This document shows, in pieces, positions 16,513 through 24,281 of a stretch of 64,000 nucleotides of DNA. This stretch comes from Planctomycetota bacterium (lineage in GTDB: Bacteria; Planctomycetota; JAJSAM01): positions 40,079 through 104,078 of the forward strand of contig JAJSAM010000047.1 of the NCBI GenBank assembly GCA_024274785.1, in the 5' to 3' direction. The position numbers and the translations under genes are program-made. The notes under the pieces are model-generated. The model did no database searches and was not told the origin of the DNA. It saw nothing but the letters and a program-made list of their open reading frames with translations. Positions within the stretch are counted from its first letter, which is position 1, and each line of letters opens with the position of its first letter.

Positions 16513-17322
16513 GTGAGCGCGTTGATCAGTGGTGTGGGCAGGGAGGTTTCGCACACTGTCGGCATGGCGGGCTGCACCATTCGCGTTTTCCTGCAGGCCG
16601 TGGGATACCTCTTTCCGGTGCTCGTCGAGAAGGGTGGTTTCCGGTCCATCGTCAGCCAGATGTACTTCTGCGGCGTGAAGGCGCTCGGCGTCTCGACCAT
16701 CGTCGCCCTGTTCATGGGCATGATCGTCTCGCTGCAGGGCGGCATCGAGCTGAAGAAGTTCAACCAGGCGGAACTGATCGGCGCGGCGGTGGCGGTGTCC
16801 ATGTGCCGTGAGATGGGGCCGATGATCACGGCGATCATCCTCACCGCCATGGTGGGGTCCACCATCGCTGCGGAGATCGGTACGATGAAGGTCTCCGAGG
16901 AGATCGACGCCCTCGAGGTCATGGCGATCGACCCGGTCCGGCTGCTGGTGACGCCCCGGGTGGTGGCGCTGACGCTGATGACTTTCGCGCTGACGATCCT
17001 CGTGAATCTGTTCGGGATTCTGGGCGGTGGAATCGTGGCCGTGGCGCAACTCGACGTCCCGTTTGATCGATACCTCGAGTCCGCGCAGACGATCCTGACC
17101 GGACGCGACCTCCTCGGTATTCTGCCGAAGAGCGTCTTCACCGGCCTGATCAAGTCGTTCGTCTTCGGGGCGTTGATCTCTTCGGTGGCGTGCGCCCAGG
17201 GCCTGGTGGCGCGCGGTGGACCGCTCGGTGTGGGCCGGGCGGTGCGGCGTACCGTGGTGGCGTCCATCATGCTGATCCTGATATTCGGATATCTCATGAC
17301 GGCCTTCTTCTACACCGTGTAG
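16513..17322 (+). CDS. mlaE: MlaE-family ABC transporter permease
   Basis: MlaE permeases form the inner-membrane core of MCE phospholipid transporters. The product is 269 residues from GTG 16513. Seen: about five or six hydrophobic helices, the family signature in ELIGAAVAVSMCREMGPMITAIILTAMVGSTIAAEIGTMKVSEEIDALEVMAIDPVRLLVTPRV split over the centre, and a C-terminal helix (VASIMLILIFGYLMTAFFY). It is followed 20 bases later by an MCE-domain gene. The ATPase subunit (MlaF) normally encoded beside mlaE is absent from this locus and from the whole window. Confidence 0.93.
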   Translation: MSALISGVGREVSHTVGMAGCTIRVFLQAVGYLFPVLVEKGGFRSIVSQMYFCGVKALGVSTIVALFMGMIVSLQGGIELKKFNQAELIGAAVAVSMCREMGPMITAIILTAMVGSTIAAEIGTMKVSEEIDALEVMAIDPVRLLVTPRVVALTLMTFALTILVNLFGILGGGIVAVAQLDVPFDRYLESAQTILTGRDLLGILPKSVFTGLIKSFVFGALISSVACAQGLVARGGPLGVGRAVRRTVVASIMLILIFGYLMTAFFYTV

Positions 17323-17342
17323 CGGGCCGATGGGGGAGTGAC

Positions 17343-18425
17343 ATGGAGAAGTCGCACGATTTCCTGACCGGGGTGGTGTTCTTCGTGCTCCTCGGTGTTC
17401 TCGGGTTCTTCACCATCGTATTGGCGGACGTGAGGTTCGGTGACCTGCCGACGCGCACGGTGCGGTTCGAGGCGATCGAGGGACTCGAGCCGGGCCATGC
17501 GGTTCTGATCGACGGCGTCCGCTGCGGCCGGGTCAGTGAAGTGCGCCGGCCCGCCGGGCAGCGTGAGATCGACGTCGTGCTGGAATTCGACGAGGAGCCG
17601 GCGTTGTTCGAGGGGGCCACCTTCACCATCAAGAGCGCCAGCATGCTCGGCGGGCGGGTGATGGAGATCGTGAACCTGCCCGATGCAACGGCGAAGCTCG
17701 GGGCGGTGGGGCTCACTGGCAGCGTGGCCGGAGACCCCCTGGTCCAGGCCGGGAAGCTCCTCAGCGACGAGAACATCGCCCGGGTCCAGGACATCCTGGC
17801 GCATCTCGATGCCCGGATCGTAGAACTCGAGGAGTTCACCGTGGCCTTGCGGGATAAGGGCCCGGAGCTGATGGACAACCTGAACAACCGGGCTCTGGAG
17901 ATCGAGGAGTTCACCGTGGCCTTGCGGGACAAGGGGCCGGAGCTTCTGGATCATCTGAACGACCGGGTCGTCGAGATCGGAGACTTCACCACGGCCCTCG
18001 GAGAGCAGGGGCCGGAACTCCTGGCCAAGCTGAACGAAAGGGCCGACGAGATCGAGGGATTCACGAAGTCGCTCGGACGGGACGGCCCGGAGATCCTCGC
18101 CGAAACGAAGGCGATGGTCGCGGAACTGAGAGGCATGACCGCGAAGATCTCGAGGGGCGAAGGCGTCGGCCGGGTGCTCCTCCGGGATGACCCCTGGATC
18201 AAGTTCGAGAGTGCCGTCGCGAAGGTGGAGAAGGCCGCGGAGAACGTGGAAATCGCCACGGGCAGCCTGCGCCGCAAGGACAACATCGTCGGCCTCCTTT
18301 TGACCGACCAGGAGATGGCGATGCAACTCAAACGCGCCATGAAGGCCCTGAACGACTTCCTGGAAAGCCAGCGCGAGGACGCCCCGCTGACGTCGTTCGC
18401 GGGTGTGCTGCTCACCCCGTTCTAG
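17343..18425 (+). CDS. mlaD: MlaD/MCE-domain substrate-binding protein with internal 25-residue repeats
   Basis: MCE proteins are inner-membrane-anchored periplasmic rings that carry lipids between membranes. The product is 360 residues from ATG 17343, preceded by GGGGGAG. Seen: an N-terminal membrane anchor (GVVFFVLLGVLGFFTIVL), then an MCE domain at about residues 38-120 (TVRFEAIEGLEPGHAVLIDGVRCGRV; SASMLGGRVMEI). A predicted helical region follows containing four tandem copies of about 25 residues, of which the second is EIEEFTVALRDKGPELLDHL plus NDRVV; at DNA level the 75-base units span about 17817-18113. Such helical tails usually extend the ring into a channel. It forms a pair with mlaE. 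Confidence 0.92.
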   Translation: MEKSHDFLTGVVFFVLLGVLGFFTIVLADVRFGDLPTRTVRFEAIEGLEPGHAVLIDGVRCGRVSEVRRPAGQREIDVVLEFDEEPALFEGATFTIKSASMLGGRVMEIVNLPDATAKLGAVGLTGSVAGDPLVQAGKLLSDENIARVQDILAHLDARIVELEEFTVALRDKGPELMDNLNNRALEIEEFTVALRDKGPELLDHLNDRVVEIGDFTTALGEQGPELLAKLNERADEIEGFTKSLGRDGPEILAETKAMVAELRGMTAKISRGEGVGRVLLRDDPWIKFESAVAKVEKAAENVEIATGSLRRKDNIVGLLLTDQEMAMQLKRAMKALNDFLESQREDAPLTSFAGVLLTPF

Positions 18426-18440
18426 GCGGCCCTGCCGCCT
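18424..18440 (+). terminator. hairpin after mlaD, possible terminator
   Basis: AGGCGGC (18424-18430) and GCCGCCT (18434-18440) form a perfect 7-base stem with a 3-base loop, overlapping the mlaD stop codon. No T-run follows; family B repeat copy 1 begins immediately after. Confidence 0.4.
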
Positions 18441-18530
18441 CGGAGGGGCGGCCGCGGTGCCGACCACACGCCGCCGACCTCTTTTCGGGGAAGTCACGCC
18501 TGTGCCGGAAACCCGTGCGCCGTCTCGACC
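18440..18530 (+). repeat. dispersed intergenic repeat, family B copy 1
   Basis: The first 30 bases (18440-18469) match 23121-23150 at 29 positions, including CGGCCGCGGTGCCGACCACA. A second shared block, CGCCTGTGCCGG, follows at nearly the same distance (18497 and 23179). Both copies are in the same orientation and in intergenic DNA. It fills most of the gap between mlaD and the eamA stop. Confidence 0.7.
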
Positions 18531-18563
18531 GCTGAGGAGCATCGCCTCTCCGGGGGGCGACAC

Positions 18564-19457
18564 TCAACGTGAGTCGCGATGATACCCCTTTGCCGCGCAC
18601 CATGATCCGTGCCGGCCGGCCACCGCCAGGCCGGCCACGATGACCGCCAGCCCGAGCAGCACCCGCGCATAATGGGCCTGCTCGCCGAAGATCAGCCAGG
18701 CGGCGAGCACCGCCAGGGGGATCTTCAGGTTGTTCGCGGCGGCGAGAGTGCCCGGCCCGGTGCGCGCCGCTCCCTTGTTGAAGAGGTAGAAGCCGAGTCC
18801 GGTGGGGATGATCCCGAGGTAGAGCAATGCCAGGATGGCGTCCCTCGCGAACCGGAGGTTGCCGAAATCCGCGGTGATGACCGCGAAGAGGCCCGTAAAG
18901 AGCGCTGCGCCAAGAACCATGTAGGCGATCATTCCCGCTTCGGCCGGCCTTGAACCGGCGGCGTCATTCCGGCGGGCCATGCGCTGGAAGCCGAGTTGGC
19001 CGATGGCGAAACAGAGGTTCGCGCCCTGCAGGATCCCGATGCCGGTGAGCGCGGCGGGTGTGTCGAAGCTCCGTGCGACGATGACCAGGGCCCCGGCGAC
19101 GGCGAGGACGGCCGCGGCGGCGTAGCGCCAGGACCAACGGCGCGAGAGGATGGCGTCGAGCAGCACCACGTAGAGCGGGGTGAAAATGGTGAAAACCGCG
19201 ACCGCGTAGGCCGGCAGGTACTGGTAGGCGGTGATGTAGAGCCAGTACATGATGCCGAACTGCACGGTGCCGAGCACCATCAGGCGGATGGCGCGGCCGA
19301 ACCCGAGTCCGGACCGTGCGAGCCAGGGGGAGAAGACGAGGAGCGCGAGCCAGAGCCGGATGGCGGCGACCACCAACGGGTCGTATCCGGTCAGAAAGGT
19401 CTTGATCAGCCCGAAGGACAACGCCCAGATCAGGGAGGTGACGATGAGGTAGCTCAC
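18564..19457 (-). CDS. EamA-family (drug/metabolite transporter) membrane protein
   Basis: EamA transporters export or import small metabolites such as amino acids through two five-helix halves. The start is set at GTG 19457 (VSYLIVTSLIWALSFGLIK), giving 297 residues; the frame stays open to 19751, but that part runs through repeat family A and looks non-coding. Seen: about ten hydrophobic helices and the two repeat signatures, first YLPAYAVAVFTIFTPLYVVLLD and later NLKIPLAVLAAWLIFGE near the C-terminus. The substrate cannot be read from sequence. The gene is divergent from recQ and lies between repeat copies B1 and A2. Confidence 0.9.
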   Translation of the reverse strand: MSYLIVTSLIWALSFGLIKTFLTGYDPLVVAAIRLWLALLVFSPWLARSGLGFGRAIRLMVLGTVQFGIMYWLYITAYQYLPAYAVAVFTIFTPLYVVLLDAILSRRWSWRYAAAAVLAVAGALVIVARSFDTPAALTGIGILQGANLCFAIGQLGFQRMARRNDAAGSRPAEAGMIAYMVLGAALFTGLFAVITADFGNLRFARDAILALLYLGIIPTGLGFYLFNKGAARTGPGTLAAANNLKIPLAVLAAWLIFGEQAHYARVLLGLAVIVAGLAVAGRHGSWCAAKGYHRDSR

Positions 19458-19615
19458 AGGGAGACGATACCGGCGATATCGCCATTTGCGCCGCGTTCTC
19501 CGGCCGGCGCCGGAACAGGCGGCACCCCGGCTCCGATGACTGCGATCGGAACAGGCCCAACCTCTCGCGGGCAGGTCGTGTCCCCGCCGGCCGGTACCCT
19601 TTCTCGAAACCCATG

Positions 19616-19778
19616 GGGCCCGTCTGGAAAAAACTGCTGCATTCGAGGGCCGCTGCATTCCGCTACGCTTTGTTGCTCGTCGGTTGAAATCAGCAAAGAT
19701 GCGCCCTCCGCGCGCCTTGCTTTCTCGGGGGCAGCGGCGCTCTCGGTGCAACGGTCGAGTTTCTTTCCAGACGGGCCC
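19616..19778 (+). repeat. dispersed intergenic repeat, family A copy 2, with terminal inverted repeats
   Basis: The ends are perfect inverted repeats of 15 bases: GGGCCCGTCTGGAAA (19616-19630) and TTTCCAGACGGGCCC (19764-19778). Inside, further complementary blocks (CGAGGGCCGCTGC near the left, GCAGCGGCGCTCTCG near the right) allow one long hairpin. The interior closely matches copy 1 at 13294. It ends 26 bases before the recQ ATG, so it must contribute to the recQ promoter or leader. No target-site duplication is obvious. It occupies most of the 347-base gap between eamA and recQ; 19458-19615 shows nothing else. Confidence 0.85.
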
Positions 19779-19804
19779 ACACCGTCATCTTTGAGGGACG
19801 AAGC

Positions 19805-21901
19805 ATGAACAGAGACGAGGCGGAGAGACTACTTCGGAAGGCCCTCGACGATCCCGATGCCGAGTTTCGCGACGGGCAGTGGGAGGCGGTCGATGCCGTC
19901 GCCAATTGGAAGAAGAAGCTGCTCGTGGTCCAGCGCACCGGGTGGGGGAAGAGCCTGGTGTACTTTCTCGCCACGCGGATCCTCAGGGATCAGGGGGCCG
20001 GGCCGACGCTGATCGTGTCTCCGCTGCTCGCGCTGATGCGGAACCAACTCGCCGCGGCATCGCGTCTGGCGATCGACGCCGCGACCATCAACTCCACGAA
20101 CCCCGACGACTGGGACGAGATCATCGAGCGGATTCGCACCGACCGGGTCGATGCCGTCCTCGTCTCTCCGGAGCGGCTCGCCAACCAGAAGTTCGAGGAG
20201 AAGGTGCTGCGGAATGTCGGCGAGCGGATCGGTTTGCTCGTCATCGACGAAGCGCACTGCATCTCCGACTGGGGGCACGACTTCCGCCCCGACTACCGCC
20301 GCATCGCGAATCTGCTGCGGCTCATGCCGCCGAACATGCCGGTGCTCGGCACCACCGCGACCGCCAACGATCGGGTCATCGCCGACACGATGGACCAACT
20401 CGGCGACCTCGAGGTCTCCCGCGGTCCGCTGACCCGGCCGAGTCTTTGCCTGCAGACGATCCGCCTGAAGGATCAGGCCGCGCGGCTCGCCTGGCTGGCG
20501 GAGCATGTGCCGGAACTCACCGGGACCGGCATCATCTACGTCCTGACCAAACGGGACGCGGAGCAGGTGGCGGGCTGGCTCCGGCAAAACGGCATCGAGG
20601 CGATGGCCTATTTCAGCAACGTCTCCGTGGAGGGCTTCCCGGATTCCCACGCGGCCCGACTGCACCTCGAGGATCTGCTGCTCGGGAACCGGGTGAAAGC
20701 CCTGGTGGCGACGACGGCGCTCGGGATGGGCTACGACAAACCGGACCTCGGCTTCGTCGTTCACTACCAGTCGCCGGGTTCGATCGTGTCCTACTACCAG
20801 CAGGTGGGCCGGGCCGGTCGCGCCATTGATTCCGCCCACGGCATCCTTCTCGCCGGCCGCGAGGACGATGACATCCACGAGTTCTTCCGCCGGGCCGCGT
20901 TTCCTCCGGAGTCGCACGTCGAGAGCATTCTCGACGCCCTCGGACAGAGCGACGGATTGAGCATTCCATCGCTCCAGAAGGAACTCAATCTCCGGCGGGG
21001 CGAGATCGAGAAGGTGCTGAAGTACCTTTCCGTCGAGACGCCCGGCCCGGTCTTCAAGGATGGGCCGAAGTGGAAACGGGCGGCGGTGCCGTGGCGGATG
21101 GACCGGGACAAGATCGAGCGCCTGACCGGTAAGCGGGAGGAAGAATGGGCGGAGGTGCAGAGCTACATCGACGATCCCGGCTGCCACATGGACTTTCTCC
21201 GTCGCTCTCTCGACGACCCGGAGACCGGGGAGTGCGGCCGATGCGCCCGGTGTGTCGGCGAGCCGCTCGTCCCTGTGGCGTTTTCCGAAGCCCTCGCGCT
21301 GGGCGCAGCGGATTACCTGCGGCGCCTCGCGTTGCCGTTTCACCCCCGGCGGCGCGTGGCGAAGGGAGCATCCGGGATTCCGGGATTCAGCGGAAACCTC
21401 CCTCCGGGTCGCCAGGCGGAAGTCGGCCGGATCCTCTGCTGTTACGGTGATGCCGGTTTTGGCGTAGCCGTTTCCGAGGACAGGGAAACGGGGGAGTTTC
21501 GCGACGACCTCGTTGCGGCCGCCGCCAGAGTGGTCCGGGAGTCCTGGATGCCGAGTCCCTCGCCGGAGTGGATCACCTGCATCCCCTCCCTGCGCCACCC
21601 GGATCTTGTGTCTTCCTTCGCGCAACGCCTGGCGGATAGACTGGGGCTCCCGTTTCGAGGGGCCATCCGGAAAGTGAAAGAGACCGTGCCGCAAGTGGAG
21701 ATGGAGAACAGCTTTCACCAGTGTCGCAATCTCGACGGGGTGTTCTCGGTGAACGCGGATCTGCCCCACGCTCCGGTACTCCTGGTGGATGACACGGTCG
21801 GCTCCCGGTGGACCATGACCGTCGCCGCTTTCCTCTTGCGCAAGGCGGGCAGCGGGAAGGTGTACCCGTTTGCTCTGGCCACCACGGCGGGGAGCGGATA
21901 G
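19805..21901 (+). CDS. RecQ-like DNA helicase with C-terminal phosphoribosyltransferase-type domain
   Basis: RecQ helicases unwind DNA 3' to 5'. The product is 698 residues, start ATG 19805 after GAGGGA. Seen: a Q-motif-like FRDGQWEAVDAV, Walker A variant QRTGWGKSLVY (about residues 43-53), SPLLALMRNQ, DEAH box IDEAHCISDWGHDFRPDYRRI, TTATAN, and LVATTALGMGYDKPD with QQVGRAGR. A short zinc-type CGRCARC comes at about residue 478. No HRDC domain is visible. Instead the last 150 residues end in APVLLVDDTVGSRWTMTVAAF, the shape of a type I PRPP-binding loop (hhhhDD..x..T), so this is a helicase-phosphoribosyltransferase fusion. The stop is followed directly by a dprA-like gene. The pair resembles nucleotide/DNA-based conflict systems more than housekeeping repair. 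Confidence 0.9.
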   Translation: MNRDEAERLLRKALDDPDAEFRDGQWEAVDAVANWKKKLLVVQRTGWGKSLVYFLATRILRDQGAGPTLIVSPLLALMRNQLAAASRLAIDAATINSTNPDDWDEIIERIRTDRVDAVLVSPERLANQKFEEKVLRNVGERIGLLVIDEAHCISDWGHDFRPDYRRIANLLRLMPPNMPVLGTTATANDRVIADTMDQLGDLEVSRGPLTRPSLCLQTIRLKDQAARLAWLAEHVPELTGTGIIYVLTKRDAEQVAGWLRQNGIEAMAYFSNVSVEGFPDSHAARLHLEDLLLGNRVKALVATTALGMGYDKPDLGFVVHYQSPGSIVSYYQQVGRAGRAIDSAHGILLAGREDDDIHEFFRRAAFPPESHVESILDALGQSDGLSIPSLQKELNLRRGEIEKVLKYLSVETPGPVFKDGPKWKRAAVPWRMDRDKIERLTGKREEEWAEVQSYIDDPGCHMDFLRRSLDDPETGECGRCARCVGEPLVPVAFSEALALGAADYLRRLALPFHPRRRVAKGASGIPGFSGNLPPGRQAEVGRILCCYGDAGFGVAVSEDRETGEFRDDLVAAAARVVRESWMPSPSPEWITCIPSLRHPDLVSSFAQRLADRLGLPFRGAIRKVKETVPQVEMENSFHQCRNLDGVFSVNADLPHAPVLLVDDTVGSRWTMTVAAFLLRKAGSGKVYPFALATTAGSG

Positions 21902-23086
21902 GTGCAGGTGTCCCGGCAAGCGCAGGCGATCCTCCTGTTGACCGTGCGGTTCTCCGCGCAAAGCGACGCAAACCCGCTGACGCTGACTGAATGGGACCGC
22001 TTCGCCGCGTGGCTGCAGGGGATGGACCGTCGGCCGGAGGACCTGTTGGGCCAGGAGCGCGGATCACTGCTCGCGGAATGGCAGGATGCGGAAATCAGTG
22101 CTTCGCGGCTCGGAATGCTGCTCGATCGGGGTTCCGCACTCGCGGTGGCGCTCGATCGCTGGCTCGGCGCCGGGCTCTGGGTTGTGACCCGGGGTGACCG
22201 GCATTATCCTTCGCGCTTGAAGCACCGGCTCGGCCGGATGTCTCCTCCGGTGCTGTTCGGCTGTGGCGACCCCGCACTCCTTCACCGTGGCGGTGTGGCG
22301 GTCGTCGGTTCGCGAAAGGCTCCGCCCCCGGACCTGGAGTATGCCTGGCACCTCGGCGCACGGATCGCGGAGGCGGGGCTCCCGGTCGTCTCCGGCGGTG
22401 CCGTCGGTATCGACGAGGAAGCCATGGCCGGGGCGCTCGAGGCAGGCGGGTCGGTGGTGGGGGTGCTGCCGCATGGTCTGCTCGGCGCCACCGCCGAGAG
22501 CCGTTACCGTACGCACCTGATGATGGGGGAGATGGCGCTCATCTCTCCGTACCAGCCGGAGGCCCGTTTCGAGGGCGGGAATGCGAAGCGGCGGAACAAG
22601 ATCATCTACTGTCTTTCCGATGCCGCGGTGGCGGTGCATTCCGGGAAGACCGGAGGCACCTTCTCCGGTGCGAGCCAGGTCCTCCGGGAGGACTGGATTC
22701 CCCTCTGGGTGAGAGTCAATGCGGATCCGGAATCGGGGAATGCCGCTCTCATCGAGTCCGGCGGATGGGCGCTCACCGTGGATGCCGCCGGTGTGGATCC
22801 CGCCGTGCTTGCTGCTCCGCGCCGGGATGCCATGGCGAACGGCGGTGTGAGTGGGGGCGGGGCGGAGGCCATTTATCACAGCTTCCTCACACCAGCTCTT
22901 CAACTCTGCGGTGAACAGGCGAGAACCCTCGATGAGCTGTCCGTGGCTCTCGGGCTCACGACGGATCAACTTGGTCTCTGGCTGTCCCGCGCGGTGTCTG
23001 AAGAGCGCCTGGTAAAGCTCGCTGACCCGGATCGCTACGAACCTCCGAGGTCCACGCCTGGTCAGCTGACCCTCTTCGATGCCTGA
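21902..23086 (+). CDS. DprA/Smf-family (SLOG fold) DNA-processing protein
   Basis: DprA binds incoming single-stranded DNA and loads RecA; other homologues act in defence operons. The product is 394 residues from the GTG abutting the helicase stop with no gap, implying co-translation. Seen: a helical N-terminus, GDRHYPSRLKHRLGRMSPPVLFGCGD, then the Rossmann-type core GGVAVVGSRKA, GLPVVSGGAVGIDEEAMAGALEAGG, VVGVLPHGL, NAKRRNKIIYCLSDAAVAVHSGKTGGTF. A C-terminal winged-helix-like segment (TLDELSVALGLTTDQLGLWLSRA) follows. The core keeps the G-S/G-G-A-G-I-D pattern of DprA. No competence genes are adjacent apart from the pilus motor set about 5 kb away, so it could be the cell's DprA, but coupling to the helicase fusion favours a dedicated two-gene system. 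Confidence 0.88.
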   Translation: MQVSRQAQAILLLTVRFSAQSDANPLTLTEWDRFAAWLQGMDRRPEDLLGQERGSLLAEWQDAEISASRLGMLLDRGSALAVALDRWLGAGLWVVTRGDRHYPSRLKHRLGRMSPPVLFGCGDPALLHRGGVAVVGSRKAPPPDLEYAWHLGARIAEAGLPVVSGGAVGIDEEAMAGALEAGGSVVGVLPHGLLGATAESRYRTHLMMGEMALISPYQPEARFEGGNAKRRNKIIYCLSDAAVAVHSGKTGGTFSGASQVLREDWIPLWVRVNADPESGNAALIESGGWALTVDAAGVDPAVLAAPRRDAMANGGVSGGGAEAIYHSFLTPALQLCGEQARTLDELSVALGLTTDQLGLWLSRAVSEERLVKLADPDRYEPPRSTPGQLTLFDA

Positions 23087-23532
23087 ATCGGGGCCTCCCT
23101 GTCCGATATACCGCATATCATCGGAGGGTCGGCCGCGGTGCCGACCACACCCACCCGATCTTCCTCCCCGGATGTTGCGCCTGTGCCGGCAAGGCGTTCG
23201 CCGACCACGAGACCAGACGTTCCACTGCCCGAGCCTCGGGCTTCAGTACGCGCCCGTCCGACTGGGAATTGCAGTCGGCGTCTTTCGGTGGTTGGAGTAC
23301 GGGCGGTTTTGGGCACAGGCGGAGTGAACTCGTGTGTGTGGCCGTCTCGAACGTCGGCGTACCCGGCAGGCACCAGTTCGCGGAGTGCATGAGCGTCCTG
23401 TCGCTCCTTCTTCTCCCTGATGAGAGCGCGGACGAACTCACTCGGCGTCGAGAACAAGGTTCCATCGCCGGGGTTCTGGTCGAGGAATGCCCGCAGTTCG
23501 TCGGTGAGTGAGAGATTGATGGACCGGGCCAT
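23062..23532 (-). CDS. orphan ParD-type ribbon-helix-helix antitoxin, 3' part probably altered
   Basis: ParD antitoxins bind their own promoter through a ribbon-helix-helix domain and neutralise a ParE toxin. The ATG at 23532 is chosen because AAGGAG lies 8 bases before it. Seen in residues 1-70: MARSINLSLTDELRAFLDQ, then TPSEFVRALIREKKER, a clear ParD-like pattern. Known ParDs are about 80-90 residues; here the frame continues to 156, and the last half is low-complexity sequence read from repeat family B and into the end of dprA. The natural stop has therefore probably been lost. The expected parE gene, normally just downstream, is absent. This looks like a relic or solitary antitoxin. Confidence 0.65.
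   Translation of the reverse strand: MARSINLSLTDELRAFLDQNPGDGTLFSTPSEFVRALIREKKERQDAHALRELVPAGYADVRDGHTHEFTPPVPKTARTPTTERRRLQFPVGRARTEARGSGSGTSGLVVGERLAGTGATSGEEDRVGVVGTAADPPMICGISDREAPIQASKRVS
23121..23213 (+). repeat. dispersed intergenic repeat, family B copy 2
   Basis: This is the second copy of the family B repeat (first at 18440-18530), in the same orientation. It includes GTCGGCCGCGGTGCCGAC, itself a 6-base-stem hairpin, and CGCCTGTGCCGG. It begins 34 bases after the dprA stop and overlaps the 3' extension of the parD-like reading frame on the other strand. Confidence 0.7.
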
Positions 23533-23709
23533 GATGCGATCTCCTTGCCTGTACCTGTTCATGGTCGCATGTGTGGCGGATACTGTTGAATATCGACACC
23601 AGGGGGCGCTCGAGCCTCCGACGGGGAAGGGGTGTTCGCCTCTTCCGATGATCCGCCCACCGTCGGCGTACAGCCTTGTGCCGCGGAGGGTCGAGCTCCC
23701 GGAATCGAG

Positions 23710-23733
23710 TCGGGCCCGCGATGGCGGGCCCGA
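23710..23733. terminator. strong hairpin downstream of the sulfatase fragment
   Basis: TCGGGCCCGC (23710-23719), loop GATG, GCGGGCCCGA (23724-23733) form a perfect 10-base stem. The flanking bases GGAATCGAG are shared with the hairpin at 24282. It lies 3' of the minus-strand sulfatase fragment and could end its transcription. The stretch 23533-23700 holds nothing else I can support. Confidence 0.55.
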
Positions 23734-23768
23734 ACTGTCCTACCGATGTCTTTCGTGGATCCCCGGGC

Positions 23769-24190
23769 CTACTTCCCCGTCTGCTGGGTCAGCTTCTCCA
23801 TGACCTGGTCGATCGTGAAGCTCGCGGGCTTCTGGCGTGGCGGGAACTCCTCGAAGGTGGCGAGGAATTTCGCCACGAAGCCCTGGGCCGGCACCAGGAG
23901 GAACAGGTGGTCGAATCGCCACCTTGGATAACCGATTCCGATCTTCTCCGCCTCTTCGAACGGATCCATGCGCAGGTTGAAGATTTTCGGGAGACGCAGG
24001 AACACTAAGGGATCCTGCCAGACTTCCATGCCGTGCGCCCGCTGTTCGGCGAAGACGATCTTGTAGTTGTTGTAACGGAGGTTCAGGAGATCGCCGGTGT
24101 CGGAGAAATAGAAGAACTCCCGCCGGGGCGATTCCTCCGTCTCGCCGGTGAGGAAGGGCACGAACTGGTTCTCATTCGCGGTTCTCCTTC
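23769..24190 (-). pseudogene. arylsulfatase, C-terminal fragment
   Basis: Arylsulfatases hydrolyse sulfate esters and need an N-terminal C/S-x-P-x-R motif modified to formylglycine. Only about 140 C-terminal residues remain. Seen: FVPFLTGETEESPRREFFYFSDTGDL, then NYKIVFAEQRAHGMEVW, PKIFNLRMDPFEEA, HLFLLVPAQGFVAKFL and FEEFPPRQKPASFTIDQVMEKL, a collinear match to the end of large bacterial sulfatases as I know them. Upstream of about 24190 the frame loses any resemblance, and the catalytic half is missing. A GTG at 24161 could start a 130-residue peptide, but it would have no active site. It is bracketed by two similar hairpins. Confidence 0.8.
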
Positions 24191-24281
24191 CGGTGGTTCT
24201 CGATGCTCCGGATCTGCGCTCGGCCCGGAGGAGGAGAAGCTACCACGCTTGCCCATCAACACTGCGTATTGCGGGAATCGA

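Noticed and set aside
15115..17049. Open frame of 644 codons on the minus strand
   Set aside because: It is antisense to moxR, the repeat lipoprotein and mlaE, and its His/Asp/Arg-rich composition is not protein-like.
19616..19778. Insertion sequence
   Set aside because: The unit has terminal inverted repeats but is only 163 bases and encodes no transposase. It is listed as a repeat, possibly MITE-like.
19829..21961. Open frame of 710 codons on the minus strand
   Set aside because: It is antisense to the RecQ fusion gene and arises from codon bias in high-G+C DNA. It shows no motifs and no plausible ribosome site.
23118..23465. Short open frames downstream of dprA
   Set aside because: They read the family B repeat in several phases; only the minus-strand ParD-like frame has a recognisable domain.
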